Shown: positions 33,060-42,427, counted from the stretch's first letter. The stretch is 64,000 nt of DNA from Chordicoccus furentiruminis (GCF_019355395.1 NZ_CP048829.1:372001-436000), one strand, 5' to 3'. A program made the numbers and translations. Notes: a model not told the origin generated them from the sequence alone.

Positions 33060-34588
33060 TCAGCTTCCTCCTTCTTTGAGATTCTTGTAACGGAAGCGCC
33101 CCTGTTGGCTTCCTTCAGCTTACGCTCATGAATGCTTTTAGGCCTAGCTGGGACATATTCGCCGCTTATGATTCGATCCAAGAACTGTTTGTAAAGTTCC
33201 GCCACATGGACCGGCTCCTCAGTTCCTCGGCTATCGACGGGCAGCGGAACCACAGACTGAAGTCCATACTGCCAATCAATATGCACCGTCCAGGAGTACA
33301 CTGTCTTTTCTGTGGCAGGTCCCTTTTTGTGCTTCTGCATCGTTGTGCCTGTTTCATAACTGAAAGAGATCTTTTTCACCATATCATCGAGAAAAGCATA
33401 TTCTATGCTCTCCGGAGCCCCGCGCATCTTCCATTCTCTCATGCGCTTCGCCTGCTCAGTGTAATTGGTCACACCCGTAAGATCGAGCGAAGCAAATGCC
33501 TGCTTCAGGGCCTCATCCAGCATCCAGGTTTTCACTGAAAACCTCTGGCAGCCGTCGTCCCCAAAACAGCAGACTGCTTTTTTCTCCTTCTGTACATGCA
33601 TCTGCCTTGTTACCATCGGCTTCCCACAGAATGGGCAGATGATCTTCGTATCTACGTATGGATAGCGTGTAATCTCTCCTCGTGGTGCCCTTAATTCAAG
33701 GATTCTCTGCACCTGATTAAAGGTTCTCTTGCTCACAATCGCATCATGGTGGTTACGGACATAGTAGCTGGGAACCTCGGTTTCATCGTTAGGGATACAT
33801 TTATGCGAGATGTGATCTGTCGATATCCATTTCTGCAATTTCATATCCCCAATATACTTCTCATTCATGAGGATTCCCTGAATACATGTCGTAGTCCAGG
33901 TTTTTCCGCGAGGAGAAGGAATCATTTCCTTGTTCAGCGCCTCTACAAGTTGTGTAATCGTTATCCCGGTTCGATAATCTTCGAAAATGCGTTTAACAAC
34001 AGCAGCCTCTTCCGCCTGAATTACGATATTGTCGTCCTTATCCTTTTTGTAGCCATAAGTGGCACTCCACCTGGCCTCGCCGGTCTCATAGCGTTTTCGA
34101 ATGCCCCATTTAAGGTTTTCCGAAATACTGCGGCTTTCCTCCTGCGCAAAAGCTGCAAGCACGGTCAAAAGCATTTCGCTCATAACAGAAGAGGTATCAA
34201 TCGCCTCTTTCTCAAAAATCACATTGACTCCGATGTCTTTCAGTTTTCTGACATACTGCAAGCATTCAACAGTATTGCGGGCAAATCGACTGATGCTCTT
34301 GGTCATGATACAGTCGATCTTACCGTCTTCTGCGTCACGGATCATCTGCAGAAACTGTGTGCGTTTTCGTACGGAAGTGCCCGTGATGCCTTCATCTGCA
34401 TACACGCCTGCCAGGATCATTCCCGGAGTCTCGTTAATCTTTTTCTTGAATCCCTCCATCTGAGACTCCAGGCTGAGCTGCTGGCAATCCAGCGCTGTCG
34501 ATACCCGGCAATAGCATGCTGTCCTGATCAGTCTGCTCTTTCCGGCAGAAGAAGGTCTCAGTTTAATCTTCTTTACGTTTTCTTCCAT
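33056..34588 (-). CDS. Large serine recombinase 2
   Basis: A 510-residue serine recombinase. RTACYCRVSTALDCQQLSLE gives Ser30; MTKSISRFARNTVECLQYV and QEESRSISENLKWGIRKRY complete the catalytic domain; a DNA-binding recombinase domain follows, then a zinc ribbon (IICPFCGKPMVTR, CCFGDDGCQRF) and a long C-terminal region. It overlaps gene 3 by 26 bases and gene 1 by 4 bases. It is the largest of the three and may be the main integrase; their division of labour is not known. Confidence 0.9.
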   Translation of the reverse strand: MEENVKKIKLRPSSAGKSRLIRTACYCRVSTALDCQQLSLESQMEGFKKKINETPGMILAGVYADEGITGTSVRKRTQFLQMIRDAEDGKIDCIMTKSISRFARNTVECLQYVRKLKDIGVNVIFEKEAIDTSSVMSEMLLTVLAAFAQEESRSISENLKWGIRKRYETGEARWSATYGYKKDKDDNIVIQAEEAAVVKRIFEDYRTGITITQLVEALNKEMIPSPRGKTWTTTCIQGILMNEKYIGDMKLQKWISTDHISHKCIPNDETEVPSYYVRNHHDAIVSKRTFNQVQRILELRAPRGEITRYPYVDTKIICPFCGKPMVTRQMHVQKEKKAVCCFGDDGCQRFSVKTWMLDEALKQAFASLDLTGVTNYTEQAKRMREWKMRGAPESIEYAFLDDMVKKISFSYETGTTMQKHKKGPATEKTVYSWTVHIDWQYGLQSVVPLPVDSRGTEEPVHVAELYKQFLDRIISGEYVPARPKSIHERKLKEANRGASVTRISKKEEAE

Positions 34589-35588
34589 CTACCTTTCCTC
34601 CTCCAGGTAAAATCACGCCATTCGCGTTCTTCTTTCTCTCTGCTTGAGATGCTTCCAACGCTTCCTGGCCAATCTTCCAGCTCTCATCAGCGACAAATTC
34701 TTTTTCCTCAGGTGTCAGAAAACGCCGCCAGCATTTGTAATGACTGTTTTTGAAAGCACTGAGCCGCCTCACTCGATCGAAAACCTCACGAGTCACAATT
34801 GGTTCATGATGGCCTTCCAGATAATAGCTTGGGCGCTGACCGTCATTCGGCTTTGATTTCCCATTAATGACATACCTTTTTCCTGTCAGCACATCGCCCT
34901 TGAAGGCTTCATGCCGCAACATGCGATAGACTCTCGATGGAGTCCACTTTGTGTCCGTTCCTTCTGCCTTCTCCATTTCATTAAGCGCAGCGCTGATTTC
35001 TTCTCCGTTATGAACTCCTGCCGCCATCCGGAATGCAAGCCGGATTCGTTTAGCTTCTTCCTCCATAATCCCCCAATCTGCATCCTTATTCAGCCTGCGA
35101 TATCCATACGGAGGCTGTCCTGTTGGGTGTCCTGTTGCATGGCGGAGTTCAAATCCCAGCCTGACATTCTCTCCGTAAGACCTGCTTTCCTCCTGCGCAA
35201 TGATGCCAAGAATGTGAAGAAGGAGTTCCGTGCTGCGGTCCATGGTGTTAAGGCATTCCCTTTCAAAATAGACACAAACCCCAAGGCTTCTGAGTTTTTG
35301 CACTACCTCTACCAGGTCGGCAATGTTACGGGCAAAGCGTGAAACTGATTTTGTGTAGATCACCTCGATCTTTCCCGCTTCACAATCCCTGATCATTTTC
35401 TGAAATTCAGGACGTTTTTCTGCAAACCGACCGCTCTTTCCATAATCCCCGTAGCAACCGACAAACTCAAGTTCCGGATCTTCTTTGATCATGTTAATGA
35501 AGTACTCTTTTTGCAGAATAAAGGATCCTTCCTGTTCTTCCCTGTCGGTGCTTGTCCGCACATAACAAGCGGCTTTTGTCTTTGCCAT
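34563..35588 (-). CDS. Large serine recombinase 3 (first of three), without zinc ribbon
   Basis: A 341-residue serine recombinase: AACYVRTSTDREEQEGSFIL (Ser13), YTKSVSRFARNIADLVEVV, QEESRSYGENVRLGFELR, then a recombinase domain (PYGYRRLNKDADWGI...). It ends after a basic tail and lacks the Cys-rich zinc ribbon of the other two, so it may be an accessory or directionality partner. AAAGGAGCAAATT precedes the ATG. Confidence 0.88.
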   Translation of the reverse strand: MAKTKAACYVRTSTDREEQEGSFILQKEYFINMIKEDPELEFVGCYGDYGKSGRFAEKRPEFQKMIRDCEAGKIEVIYTKSVSRFARNIADLVEVVQKLRSLGVCVYFERECLNTMDRSTELLLHILGIIAQEESRSYGENVRLGFELRHATGHPTGQPPYGYRRLNKDADWGIMEEEAKRIRLAFRMAAGVHNGEEISAALNEMEKAEGTDTKWTPSRVYRMLRHEAFKGDVLTGKRYVINGKSKPNDGQRPSYYLEGHHEPIVTREVFDRVRRLSAFKNSHYKCWRRFLTPEEKEFVADESWKIGQEALEASQAERKKNANGVILPGGGKVDGRKRKED

Positions 35589-35713
35589 AATTTGCTCCTT
35601 TCTGGCGGTTCCCCGGAGTGCTTTCCGGTAAGAACACCGGCGTTTTGGTAGTGCTATTCATCACTCTAAAAGCCACACATATGAAGTCTGTAAATTGATA
35701 AATCTCAAAGAAA

Positions 35714-35758
35714 ATCCACCAGAATACTTGACTGGAAGCAGCCATTCTTCTGGTGGAT
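35714..35758 (-). terminator. Terminator after the endolysin gene
   Basis: Eleven-base arms ATCCACCAGAA / TTCTGGTGGAT, 23-base loop, followed on the minus strand by TTTCTTT. Confidence 0.8.
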
Positions 35759-35822
35759 AGTGACAAATTCAGATTCAGCAAGAAAGAAGGAGCCAGTATT
35801 TCATCGCCCCCTCCGTTGGTTC

Positions 35823-38270
35823 TTACAGCTTCGTTGTGTAGGACAGCTTGATCCATCCGTTACGATTCTGCGCATACGCTTTCAGCAAGCCCCAGCCATC
35901 CTGCTCATCCACAATCGTATAGACGCCCGGCTCGATATAGCCGTAGCTGTCGTAAGATGTGGACGGACCTTTCCGGTAGTTCAGATCACTGATGGTGATC
36001 CGTACCAGGTAAGAAGCGAATGCAGTTTCCGGATACAACTGATTGCCGTTGTCATCAAACGTGGCATAGCCGGGATTCGCATCCACACAGTTCTTGGCAT
36101 TCTGGAATACCGTGAAGGCTCCAATCTGGCTGGACTTCTCCGCCCAGGACTTCCGCACACGGTAATACTTTGTGACTGCTGGATCAGGCTGTGTCGGTGT
36201 AATCACCGCAGTTCCCGGATTCCAGGAAGACTTCACTTTTACGCCCAGCGTCACGTTCGTTGCTGTGTGATGACCGTCATTGAGGAGGATGTCCCCCGGC
36301 AGGAGGTAATCGCCACCAGTCAGATACTTGCTGTCGGTAAGCAGCTGGAATCCCGCCTTTGTGAGAGCAGAGCGCATATTGCCGGTGTAAGTCCCGGTAT
36401 GGTTCTGCAGTGCCGGGATACCCAGAAGATGACCAGCCGCTGTCACGTTGGCACACACGCCAGCGGAACAGTCCGCTTCACAGGCAACCGTAATTTTAGA
36501 CGGCTCCCAGCCCAAAGCTTTGAGCTGAGCAAGGTAGGTGCGGTTCTGACTCTGGTCATAGCCGACCTTATCGTTCAGGGCGGCATCGATAGCAAGCAGC
36601 GCATTCTTCAGCGCCACCTTCTGGTCCGGATACCGGAGCACACAGGACCAGGGGCGGTTATACCAGGAGCGCATCTGCCATTCCTTTCCGGTCTGATCTC
36701 CTGCCTGTCCGCCGGTGTAAGAGCCGTTCTCATCCGATCCGGAATTGCTGATATAATGGGTTTCTGTCGAGTTAATATACCTGGCGTACTTCTCTTCCAG
36801 GACAACCGGCTTATCCTCCTCTGCAGGAGCGGTGGCCACAGCTTTAGCGTACTTGTCATAGTACTTCTGCCCGTATCCCGCTCTCTTGATCTGCACCGCT
36901 TCACTCTGATCCGCCGGACGCTCAAACTTAGTGAGCACTGCATCTGACGCAGCACGAACAGAGGTCGCGGAAACCAACGCCTCCAGTGCGGAGGTATAAC
37001 CACCAGTCAGCTCTTTCCAGAGGAATTCGAGCTGAATCTGCAGATCTCCGATGCTCTTTCCCTGGCTTCTTGCATACTCCAGGAGTGCCTTCTTCCGACT
37101 GTAATACGTCCACTGGGCGAGCCCATATCCGTATCCATCATGGATGAAGGTGTCATCACCGTACAATCCGGCATCGAACGCAGCGGTAAACTCTGCATCC
37201 GTCATCTCCAGAGCCTTATTACCGTTGTTCTGCAGATTCTGCGGATTCAATGCGCTCTCTGCATACAGGTTTCCCATGAGACCGGCTACGCCAAAAGTAT
37301 TGTTGATCTTCTCCATGAAGAAATCCCAGATCGCCTGCTCTGTGGCAATGGTCGACTGGGAGACAGGAGACGTATCATGCGAGGCGTATGCCTTCTCCAG
37401 TGTCGCTTTGGTCGCTGGACTATAGATACCGTCAACTGTTAAGCCCTTATCTTTCTGGAATGCCTTCACTGCTGCCAGCGTATTATTTCCAAAGTTGCCA
37501 TCTGCACCTGTAGCGCCACAGCTGTAGCCGCAGGCAATCAACATCGTCTGCATTGTCTTGACCGCTTCCCCGGCGCTGCCCTTGGTGAGATTGCTATCGG
37601 CAACAGATGTGGACACAGCAGAATCATCCCCGGCCAGCAATGCCGCCACATCGTTACGGACGTTCTCCATAGTTTTACCGTACTTCCGGCTCCAATGCTG
37701 AACGTCACCATGGTTCGATCCTAAGCCGAGGGCATGGCTGCCGGTATGATCAATGATCGTCGGAACCGTCACACCGTTGCAAACGGTCGTTCCCTTCGGG
37801 TCAATACCGAACATCTTGCAAAGGTAAGCCGTCATCTCACAGGCTTCCTTGTAACAGGCTTCCCAGTAAGATTTATCGTTCAGCCCATCCTCACAGATCT
37901 CAAACTGGATGTGGGTATTGTTGCAGGAGCCGTTATTACCGGAACCGCATCCCCACGGACGATAATCCCAGGGCATGGTCTGTACCGCTGCCACAGTCCC
38001 ATCCGCCAGCTTGCCGATCCAAAAATTCAAGCCTGCTTCCCGCTCAATATGATTCCAGTCGTTCCCGTACTGGTTCTTGCCCAGAAGATTCAGCAGTTCA
38101 GAACGATTGGCAGCATTATCATCCGGCTGTACATACCGCTTCAGCCATGGATTATTCGCGCCGGTCGAATGCCACAGAACGCCCTTCGGAGTAAACTTCC
38201 GAGTTCCCTTATAGCAGGTGCTCTGCGTCATCATACAAACCAGCGGCTTGTTCTTATCGTTATACTTCAT
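35823..38270 (-). CDS. Multidomain phage endolysin (amidase, PG-binding, lysozyme, CHAP/NlpC-like, SH3)
   Basis: An 815-residue lysin. Order: amidase_2 (about 20-205; VLWHSTGANN with His34, HTGSHALGLGSNHGDVQHW); PG_binding_1 (about 225-295; VKTMQTMLIACGYSCG, FGNNTLAAVKAFQKDKGLTV); phage-tail-lysozyme domain (about 305-465; GVAGLMGNLYAESALNPQNL, YGYGLAQWTYYSRKK); cysteine-protease-like domain (about 490-690; CEADCSAGVCANVTAAGHLL with Cys, NDGHHTATNV with His); a linker; C-terminal SH3 (about 750-815; RKGPSTSYDSYGYIEPG). It would cut peptidoglycan at several bonds during lysis. AGGAGAACCTG precedes the ATG. Some large lysins of this plan act on the virion; no signal peptide here. Confidence 0.88.
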   Translation of the reverse strand: MKYNDKNKPLVCMMTQSTCYKGTRKFTPKGVLWHSTGANNPWLKRYVQPDDNAANRSELLNLLGKNQYGNDWNHIEREAGLNFWIGKLADGTVAAVQTMPWDYRPWGCGSGNNGSCNNTHIQFEICEDGLNDKSYWEACYKEACEMTAYLCKMFGIDPKGTTVCNGVTVPTIIDHTGSHALGLGSNHGDVQHWSRKYGKTMENVRNDVAALLAGDDSAVSTSVADSNLTKGSAGEAVKTMQTMLIACGYSCGATGADGNFGNNTLAAVKAFQKDKGLTVDGIYSPATKATLEKAYASHDTSPVSQSTIATEQAIWDFFMEKINNTFGVAGLMGNLYAESALNPQNLQNNGNKALEMTDAEFTAAFDAGLYGDDTFIHDGYGYGLAQWTYYSRKKALLEYARSQGKSIGDLQIQLEFLWKELTGGYTSALEALVSATSVRAASDAVLTKFERPADQSEAVQIKRAGYGQKYYDKYAKAVATAPAEEDKPVVLEEKYARYINSTETHYISNSGSDENGSYTGGQAGDQTGKEWQMRSWYNRPWSCVLRYPDQKVALKNALLAIDAALNDKVGYDQSQNRTYLAQLKALGWEPSKITVACEADCSAGVCANVTAAGHLLGIPALQNHTGTYTGNMRSALTKAGFQLLTDSKYLTGGDYLLPGDILLNDGHHTATNVTLGVKVKSSWNPGTAVITPTQPDPAVTKYYRVRKSWAEKSSQIGAFTVFQNAKNCVDANPGYATFDDNGNQLYPETAFASYLVRITISDLNYRKGPSTSYDSYGYIEPGVYTIVDEQDGWGLLKAYAQNRNGWIKLSYTTKL

Positions 38271-38312
38271 CAGGTTCTCCTTTCTCCCGCACTCCTGCGG
38301 GGCTTAAGGCCA

Positions 38313-38342
38313 TAAAGAAAGCACCGTCTTTTGAACGATGCC
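38313..38342 (-). terminator. Hairpin upstream of the endolysin gene
   Basis: Minus strand GGCATCGT-tcaaaag-ACGGTGC followed by TTTCTTT; same style as the hairpins at 7551, 38420 and 53084. Confidence 0.6.
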
Positions 38343-38419
38343 TCTAACATCCCTCTATCTTTCCACGGACAGTACCCGTCCGTTTGACAACCGGGATCTG
38401 TTATTTTTCTGCAGAAATG

Positions 38420-38446
38420 AAAAAAGCACCGCCGTTAAGCGATGCT
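38420..38446 (-). terminator. Terminator after the 38459 gene
   Basis: Minus strand AGCATCGC-ttaacg-GCGGTGCT then TTTTTC, 13 bases after the gene's stop. Confidence 0.75.
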
Positions 38447-38458
38447 CAGTCTGTTTTC

Positions 38459-38827
38459 TTAAAGCTTGATCTTCTCTCCGGTGATGATGTTCACCACCGT
38501 GGTGCCCTTCCCGAATGCGGCTTCCATCTCCGTCCGTTCCTCTGCCGTTGTTCTATGGCTCCGGCGGTAGTTTCCGAGGAATTCGGTTGTCTGTGCCTTC
38601 CGCTTTGCTGCGGTTGCTTCTTCAGAAAAGAAATCCGCTCCGGCGAAGATCAGCTTCTCGACCACATCGGCTGGAAGGTAGCTGCCGTTGTTCTTCCACT
38701 TGGCTGCGCCGTCTTCGTCGACCTCGATGTTGTCCCGCTGCGCCAGGAGCCTTGCGGCTTCCTCGTGTGCGTTCTTCTGCCAGAAGGCTCCAAGCTCTCC
38801 GTTCCATTCCCTTGCAAATCTCGTCAT
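38459..38827 (-). CDS. Unknown phage or mobile-element protein
   Basis: A 122-residue protein, MTRFAREWNGELGAFWQKNA to GKGTTVVNIITGEKIKL. Homologous-looking proteins with the same FGKGTTVVNxxTGEKxxL ending occur on Clostridial phages and conjugative elements, function unknown. AGGAGG precedes the ATG. IS110 copy 2 starts 46 bases upstream of the ATG and separates it from the phage lysis genes; whether it belongs to the original prophage is uncertain. Confidence 0.6.
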   Translation of the reverse strand: MTRFAREWNGELGAFWQKNAHEEAARLLAQRDNIEVDEDGAAKWKNNGSYLPADVVEKLIFAGADFFSEEATAAKRKAQTTEFLGNYRRSHRTTAEERTEMEAAFGKGTTVVNIITGEKIKL

Positions 38828-39044
38828 CGTCGTATCCTCCTTGATGTGTTTTCCCTTTCGGTGTGTACATATATACTACGAAACTAACCCCAGCCTTTGA
38901 GGTACGTCTATATACGCTCTACAGGCAAAAACAGTCAAGAGATATTTTTAAAGACCATGTTTTACGAAAAATGGGTGCAAAAAGTTAACCTTAACCATTT
39001 GCAAGGTTACGGTTTACCATGTAAGATAAATTTCAGAGAGATGC

Positions 39045-40295
39045 TTAAGCGGGTACAAGCTTAAATCCCAGTTTGGTGGCTTCGGATTTCAACTTCTGCT
39101 TACGTCTCTCTTCTTGATTTTTCTTTGTTTGCTCATAATGCTCCTCGGAGTATTCCTCTCCACTCGTTAAGAGATTCCAGATAATAACAAGCAACTTCCG
39201 TGCAACAGCGATCAATGCCTTTTTGATTCCTCTGCGTGCTTTGAGCCGGTAAAACCAGTCCCGTAAGAAGAAATTCTTGCACCGTGTAGCCGCCCACGCA
39301 CATTGCACCATCACGCTTTTAATTCTTGGATTTCCCTTCGTGAGGCGTGCTGTTTTCTTCTTTTTGGCACTTTCGTTATCTCCCGGACATAACCCAGCCC
39401 ATTTGACGAGATGTCCTGCAGTTGGAAACATGGAAAGATCTGTCCCAAGTTCGGAAATAATAATCGTACTCGCACGTCTTTGAACTGCCGGAATGGTTTC
39501 AAGCAACTCTAAAGCAGGTTCGTATTTTCCAGCGTATTCGGATATGCGGTTTTCGACCTCTTCAATCTCCGAATCGCAGTTTTCTTTTACCTTTACAAGA
39601 TTCTTGAGAAAAAGTCGATCGTGATCGGATAGCTGCCCGGCCACAGCAAGCTGAACATCTTCCATCTTATTCCGGAGAGTACCTTTCAAACATTCATCAA
39701 CATCTGATGCCGTTAACTTTCCTTTTTCACAAAGCCTTTTTATCAACTGAATTCCGCTGACTCCGAAGATATCCGTAAGAATCGTTGAAAGTTTAAACCC
39801 GCACTGTTGCAGATATTTTTCAATCCGGTTTTTATGTCCGACCATTTCTTTTATCAGGATATCCCGGTAGCGTGTCCAGTCTCGCAGCTCTCGGATTTTT
39901 TTGGGTGGGATATAACTTGGTGCCAGGAGACCGGCCCTCAGGAGTGTTGCAATCCAGTGAGCATCTTTTATATCGGTCTTCTTGCCGGGTACATTTTTCA
40001 TATGGTGCGGATTGGCGACAATGATTTTGACATTTTTCTGCTCGTCGTCATCGTAGAGAATTGATTCCAGCACGTTATAAATCGGAAACCAATAGACTCC
40101 GGTGCTTTCCATCGCCACATGTCGACAGTTGTTCTCAATGATCCATTTCTTGAATTCATCAAGACCATTGAGCAGTGTTGGAAATTCACGGATTTCAGGT
40201 TCTGGCTCTTCATCCAGTCTGCCTTTCAGCAGGCAGGCAACAAGAACTTCCTTGTGAACGTCCAGGCCACAACAGATGTCCAGAAGATTTTGCAT
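39045..40295 (-). CDS. IS110-family transposase (DEDD), copy 2
   Basis: Residue-for-residue identical to copy 1: ATG at 40295 (MQNLLDICCGLDVHKEVL), DEDD domain with AMESTGVYW and KKTDIKDAHW, C-terminal Transposase_20 domain with WAGLCPGDNESAKKKK. Upstream noncoding DNA (40296-40555) carries the same candidate bridge RNA fold (stem arms 40394-40404 and 40465-40481). Identity of the two copies means at least one moved recently or gene conversion keeps them equal. Confidence 0.93.
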   Translation of the reverse strand: MQNLLDICCGLDVHKEVLVACLLKGRLDEEPEPEIREFPTLLNGLDEFKKWIIENNCRHVAMESTGVYWFPIYNVLESILYDDDEQKNVKIIVANPHHMKNVPGKKTDIKDAHWIATLLRAGLLAPSYIPPKKIRELRDWTRYRDILIKEMVGHKNRIEKYLQQCGFKLSTILTDIFGVSGIQLIKRLCEKGKLTASDVDECLKGTLRNKMEDVQLAVAGQLSDHDRLFLKNLVKVKENCDSEIEEVENRISEYAGKYEPALELLETIPAVQRRASTIIISELGTDLSMFPTAGHLVKWAGLCPGDNESAKKKKTARLTKGNPRIKSVMVQCAWAATRCKNFFLRDWFYRLKARRGIKKALIAVARKLLVIIWNLLTSGEEYSEEHYEQTKKNQEERRKQKLKSEATKLGFKLVPA

Positions 40296-40360
40296 AGACG
40301 GTCCTCCCTTCAAATGTGTAATTGACAGGGCGGATGTACTCCGGTGATATTGAATTATAC

Positions 40361-40491
40361 TACGCGTGCTATTCCTGAAATGCATAGGCAGATCAGGGCG
40401 ACATGTTCCTGTGCTCCAGAATACATCGAACCATGATCACTCACGATTTCTGAGAATCAGATGTATGTCGATCTTGCCCTGTATTTTCAGT
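40361..40491 (-). ncRNA. Candidate IS110 bridge RNA region, copy 2
   Basis: Same sequence and fold as at 12960-13090 in copy 1. Guide loops not assigned. Confidence 0.45.
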
Positions 40492-40625
40492 ATAGCGGAT
40501 AAGGGCCACAGTTTCATTCCTACCTGTGAAAATCCATTTCATTGGTGATCACTCTGTTGGGAGATATTATCAAGTCAATTCTGAGGCATATAATGCACAA
40601 TTATCTGCAAGGGAAAATGGTCGTA

Positions 40626-41006
40626 TTACTGCTGTTTCCTGGCGTTTTTCCCATTCTCGTAGAGGATGAAGGTACCGTCCGTCAGGCAGAGCCAATCGTT
40701 CTTGATAGCCCTGACCTCAACAACGGCTTCGGCATCCAGCACCTTCAGCTTGGCTGCAGACAGAGAGGGAGCCTTGCGGACGTTCATCTTGCGGAGTAGG
40801 GTGTAGATCTCAGGCTTCCGTTCCTCCGCCACAACTGTTTCTTCGACAGCTTCCTCAGTAGGAGCGACAGTGCCCTGGTAGACACACTTGCCGTCGCAGA
40901 ACACCTCCGCGCCTTCCGTATCAGCCAGCTTCTTTGCAGCAGTCAGGCTCTTCAGTTCCTTCAATTCTTCTCCGTCCTTTATGACGGTATAAGTCTTATT
41001 CGCCAT
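40626..41006 (-). CDS. Phage SH3-domain protein
   Basis: A 126-residue protein from the ATG at 41006 (MANKTYTVIKDGEELKELKS; GGAGGTACAA upstream). The N-terminal half is a short alpha/beta unit with GKCVYQGTV; the C-terminal half (LLRKMNVRKAPSLSAAKLKV, NDWLCLTDGTFILYE) is a bacterial SH3-like cell-wall binding domain. Located next to holin genes, it probably assists lysis. Its start overlaps the preceding stop region by 11 bases. Confidence 0.65.
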   Translation of the reverse strand: MANKTYTVIKDGEELKELKSLTAAKKLADTEGAEVFCDGKCVYQGTVAPTEEAVEETVVAEERKPEIYTLLRKMNVRKAPSLSAAKLKVLDAEAVVEVRAIKNDWLCLTDGTFILYENGKNARKQQ

Positions 41007-41481
41007 TTGTACCTCCTCCAGCCCATAATGGCTGTGCTTCAATGCCATGATCCCGGCAAATTGCCGACACCTCTTCATGGCTCAGTATTCTTCTAATCCG
41101 TATACGATTGGAGATGATCCAGGGGAATGGCTGCTGGACTTTCGTCCTGAAATAATACCAGTCAGCAGGAAGGGATCTTTTCCCTCCCTTACCGACCTGC
41201 TCCTCTTTTCCGGTCACTTCGCATTCACACCAGACCGTATCCGGTCGCTGGACCAGACGATCGCCCTGACGCTTTCCGATCCAGTCCGTAAACGGAACCT
41301 CCGTAGAATGAAAACCAGGGCGAAGAGAAAGCGGACCGAGCCTGCTCTTCACATGACCCGCGTCCGCCAGTTCTCCGACTTTCGCCTCCACCCACACCCC
41401 CTGTGGCATCTCCTGCTTTGTATCCACAAAGAGCGGATACAGCTTTCCGCCCCTCAGACGGAACAGCTTATACGTCACCAT
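40996..41481 (-). CDS. Conserved phage protein, unknown function
   Basis: A 161-residue protein: MVTYKLFRLRGGKLYPLFVD, GVWVEAKVGELADAGHVKSR, LGPLSLRPGFHSTEVPFTDW. This type is frequent in Clostridial prophages and plasmids without known function. No signal or membrane segment. It overlaps the holin gene by 14 bases, so it is translated as part of the lysis cluster. Confidence 0.6.
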   Translation of the reverse strand: MVTYKLFRLRGGKLYPLFVDTKQEMPQGVWVEAKVGELADAGHVKSRLGPLSLRPGFHSTEVPFTDWIGKRQGDRLVQRPDTVWCECEVTGKEEQVGKGGKRSLPADWYYFRTKVQQPFPWIISNRIRIRRILSHEEVSAICRDHGIEAQPLWAGGGTNGE

Positions 41482-41863
41482 TCTTGATCCGGGCGATCAG
41501 GGCCTCGCCTGCGCCGGTCACAATGGCATTGATATCCACGTTGGCGGCCTTCAGCACACCGATACCGCTATCGGACATCTTGGCCAGCGTTCCCTCCAGT
41601 AGCTTCTTCCCAAGCACGGTGATCTCCTCCTGGGTGAGCTTCCCATCAGCACTGGCTGCTTTCAGGTCATCGACCACAGTCTGCTGCAGCTCATAGACTG
41701 TCTGCTCCGCCGCCGTGGTCAGTTCGCCAACTGCCGCGTTGATCGTTTTCAGCTGCTGGCTCTTTCCGATCTGAGTGACAAGCCATGCTCCGGCCACGCC
41801 GATCAGGGTAATGGCCAAGTTGGCAAGGACGCTCACGATGGTTTCGATAATGACAGTATTCAT
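41468..41863 (-). CDS. Phage holin, LLH family
   Basis: A 131-residue protein from the ATG at 41863 (MNTVIIETIVSVLANLAITL), with AAGGAGAAC upstream. One membrane segment spans about residues 5-30; the rest is an amphipathic, soluble tail (VYELQQTVVDDLKAASADGK, TLAKMSDSGIGVLKAANVDI), the layout of LLH holins. It would form the membrane lesion that frees the endolysin. Confidence 0.8.
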   Translation of the reverse strand: MNTVIIETIVSVLANLAITLIGVAGAWLVTQIGKSQQLKTINAAVGELTTAAEQTVYELQQTVVDDLKAASADGKLTQEEITVLGKKLLEGTLAKMSDSGIGVLKAANVDINAIVTGAGEALIARIKNGDV

Positions 41864-41892
41864 AGTGTTCTCCTTCCTGCCCGTTGGGCAAA

Positions 41893-42315
41893 TCAAATCT
41901 TGTGTTCCCGGCTGAGTTCCTGATAAAGATCGCGGACATACCGGGTATCCGCTTTCACCACACCGTTGCTGACAGCATGAGTGGAACAGTAGACCTCATA
42001 TTCATCGGCAAGCGCGAGAATATGGTTCCACTCCTCCGCATCGTGGTGAATATCGGCACGGCATTCCCGTGCAAAGGTCAGGATGCTCTGTCTGTGGCTG
42101 CTGATCCAGATATCCGTGATATGTTTCTGCAGATCGGCTACCTGCTTATGCAGCTCACCCTGCGTTTTCTTTCCGATCCATCCGAAGATACGATCCCACG
42201 GGTTTAGCTTCAGCGGACTGATCTGAATCAGGGACAGAAGCAAGATAAGCGCCGTAAGTGCCCACCCTGCCAATTCCCCGCTCGTGATCTTCTGAAACAC
42301 TTCAGTAATCGTCAT
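41893..42315 (-). CDS. Second holin-like membrane protein
   Basis: A 140-residue protein with one membrane segment (about 15-36, GWALTALILLLSLIQIS) and a helical cytoplasmic tail (GKKTQGELHKQVADLQKHIT, ADIHHDAEEWNHILALADEY). It precedes the LLH holin by 29 bases and probably acts as holin, antiholin or lysis regulator. Similar small proteins are common in Lachnospiraceae prophages. Confidence 0.65.
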   Translation of the reverse strand: MTITEVFQKITSGELAGWALTALILLLSLIQISPLKLNPWDRIFGWIGKKTQGELHKQVADLQKHITDIWISSHRQSILTFARECRADIHHDAEEWNHILALADEYEVYCSTHAVSNGVVKADTRYVRDLYQELSREHKI

Positions 42316-42343
42316 AGGGTTCTCCTTCCTGCCGCGATGGGCA

Positions 42344-42369
42344 TAAAAAATGACAGGATCACTCCTGCC
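42344..42369 (-). terminator. Weak terminator between tail-tip and lysis genes
   Basis: Minus strand CAGGA-gtga-TCCTG followed by TCATTTTTT, lying between the SGNH tail gene and the first holin gene. Confidence 0.5.
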
Positions 42370-42427
42370 TGCAAATGGTTTATATACACACCCCGCTGCC
42401 TGTGCGCATCAGGTGCGGGATGGGGTC

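Larger units (their letters stand above)
38873..40555 (-). mobile_element. IS110-family element, copy 2
   Basis: Same 1683 bp as copy 1 at 11472-13154. It sits in the prophage between the SH3 protein gene and the 38459 gene, with its transposase reading towards the latter, the same relation to a downstream start codon as copy 1. Confidence 0.9.

Noticed and set aside
38520-38871. Alternative overlapping frames on both strands around the 38459 gene
   Set aside because: Only the 38459-38827 frame has AGGAGG and a recognisable protein ending; the others are Arg-rich shadows.
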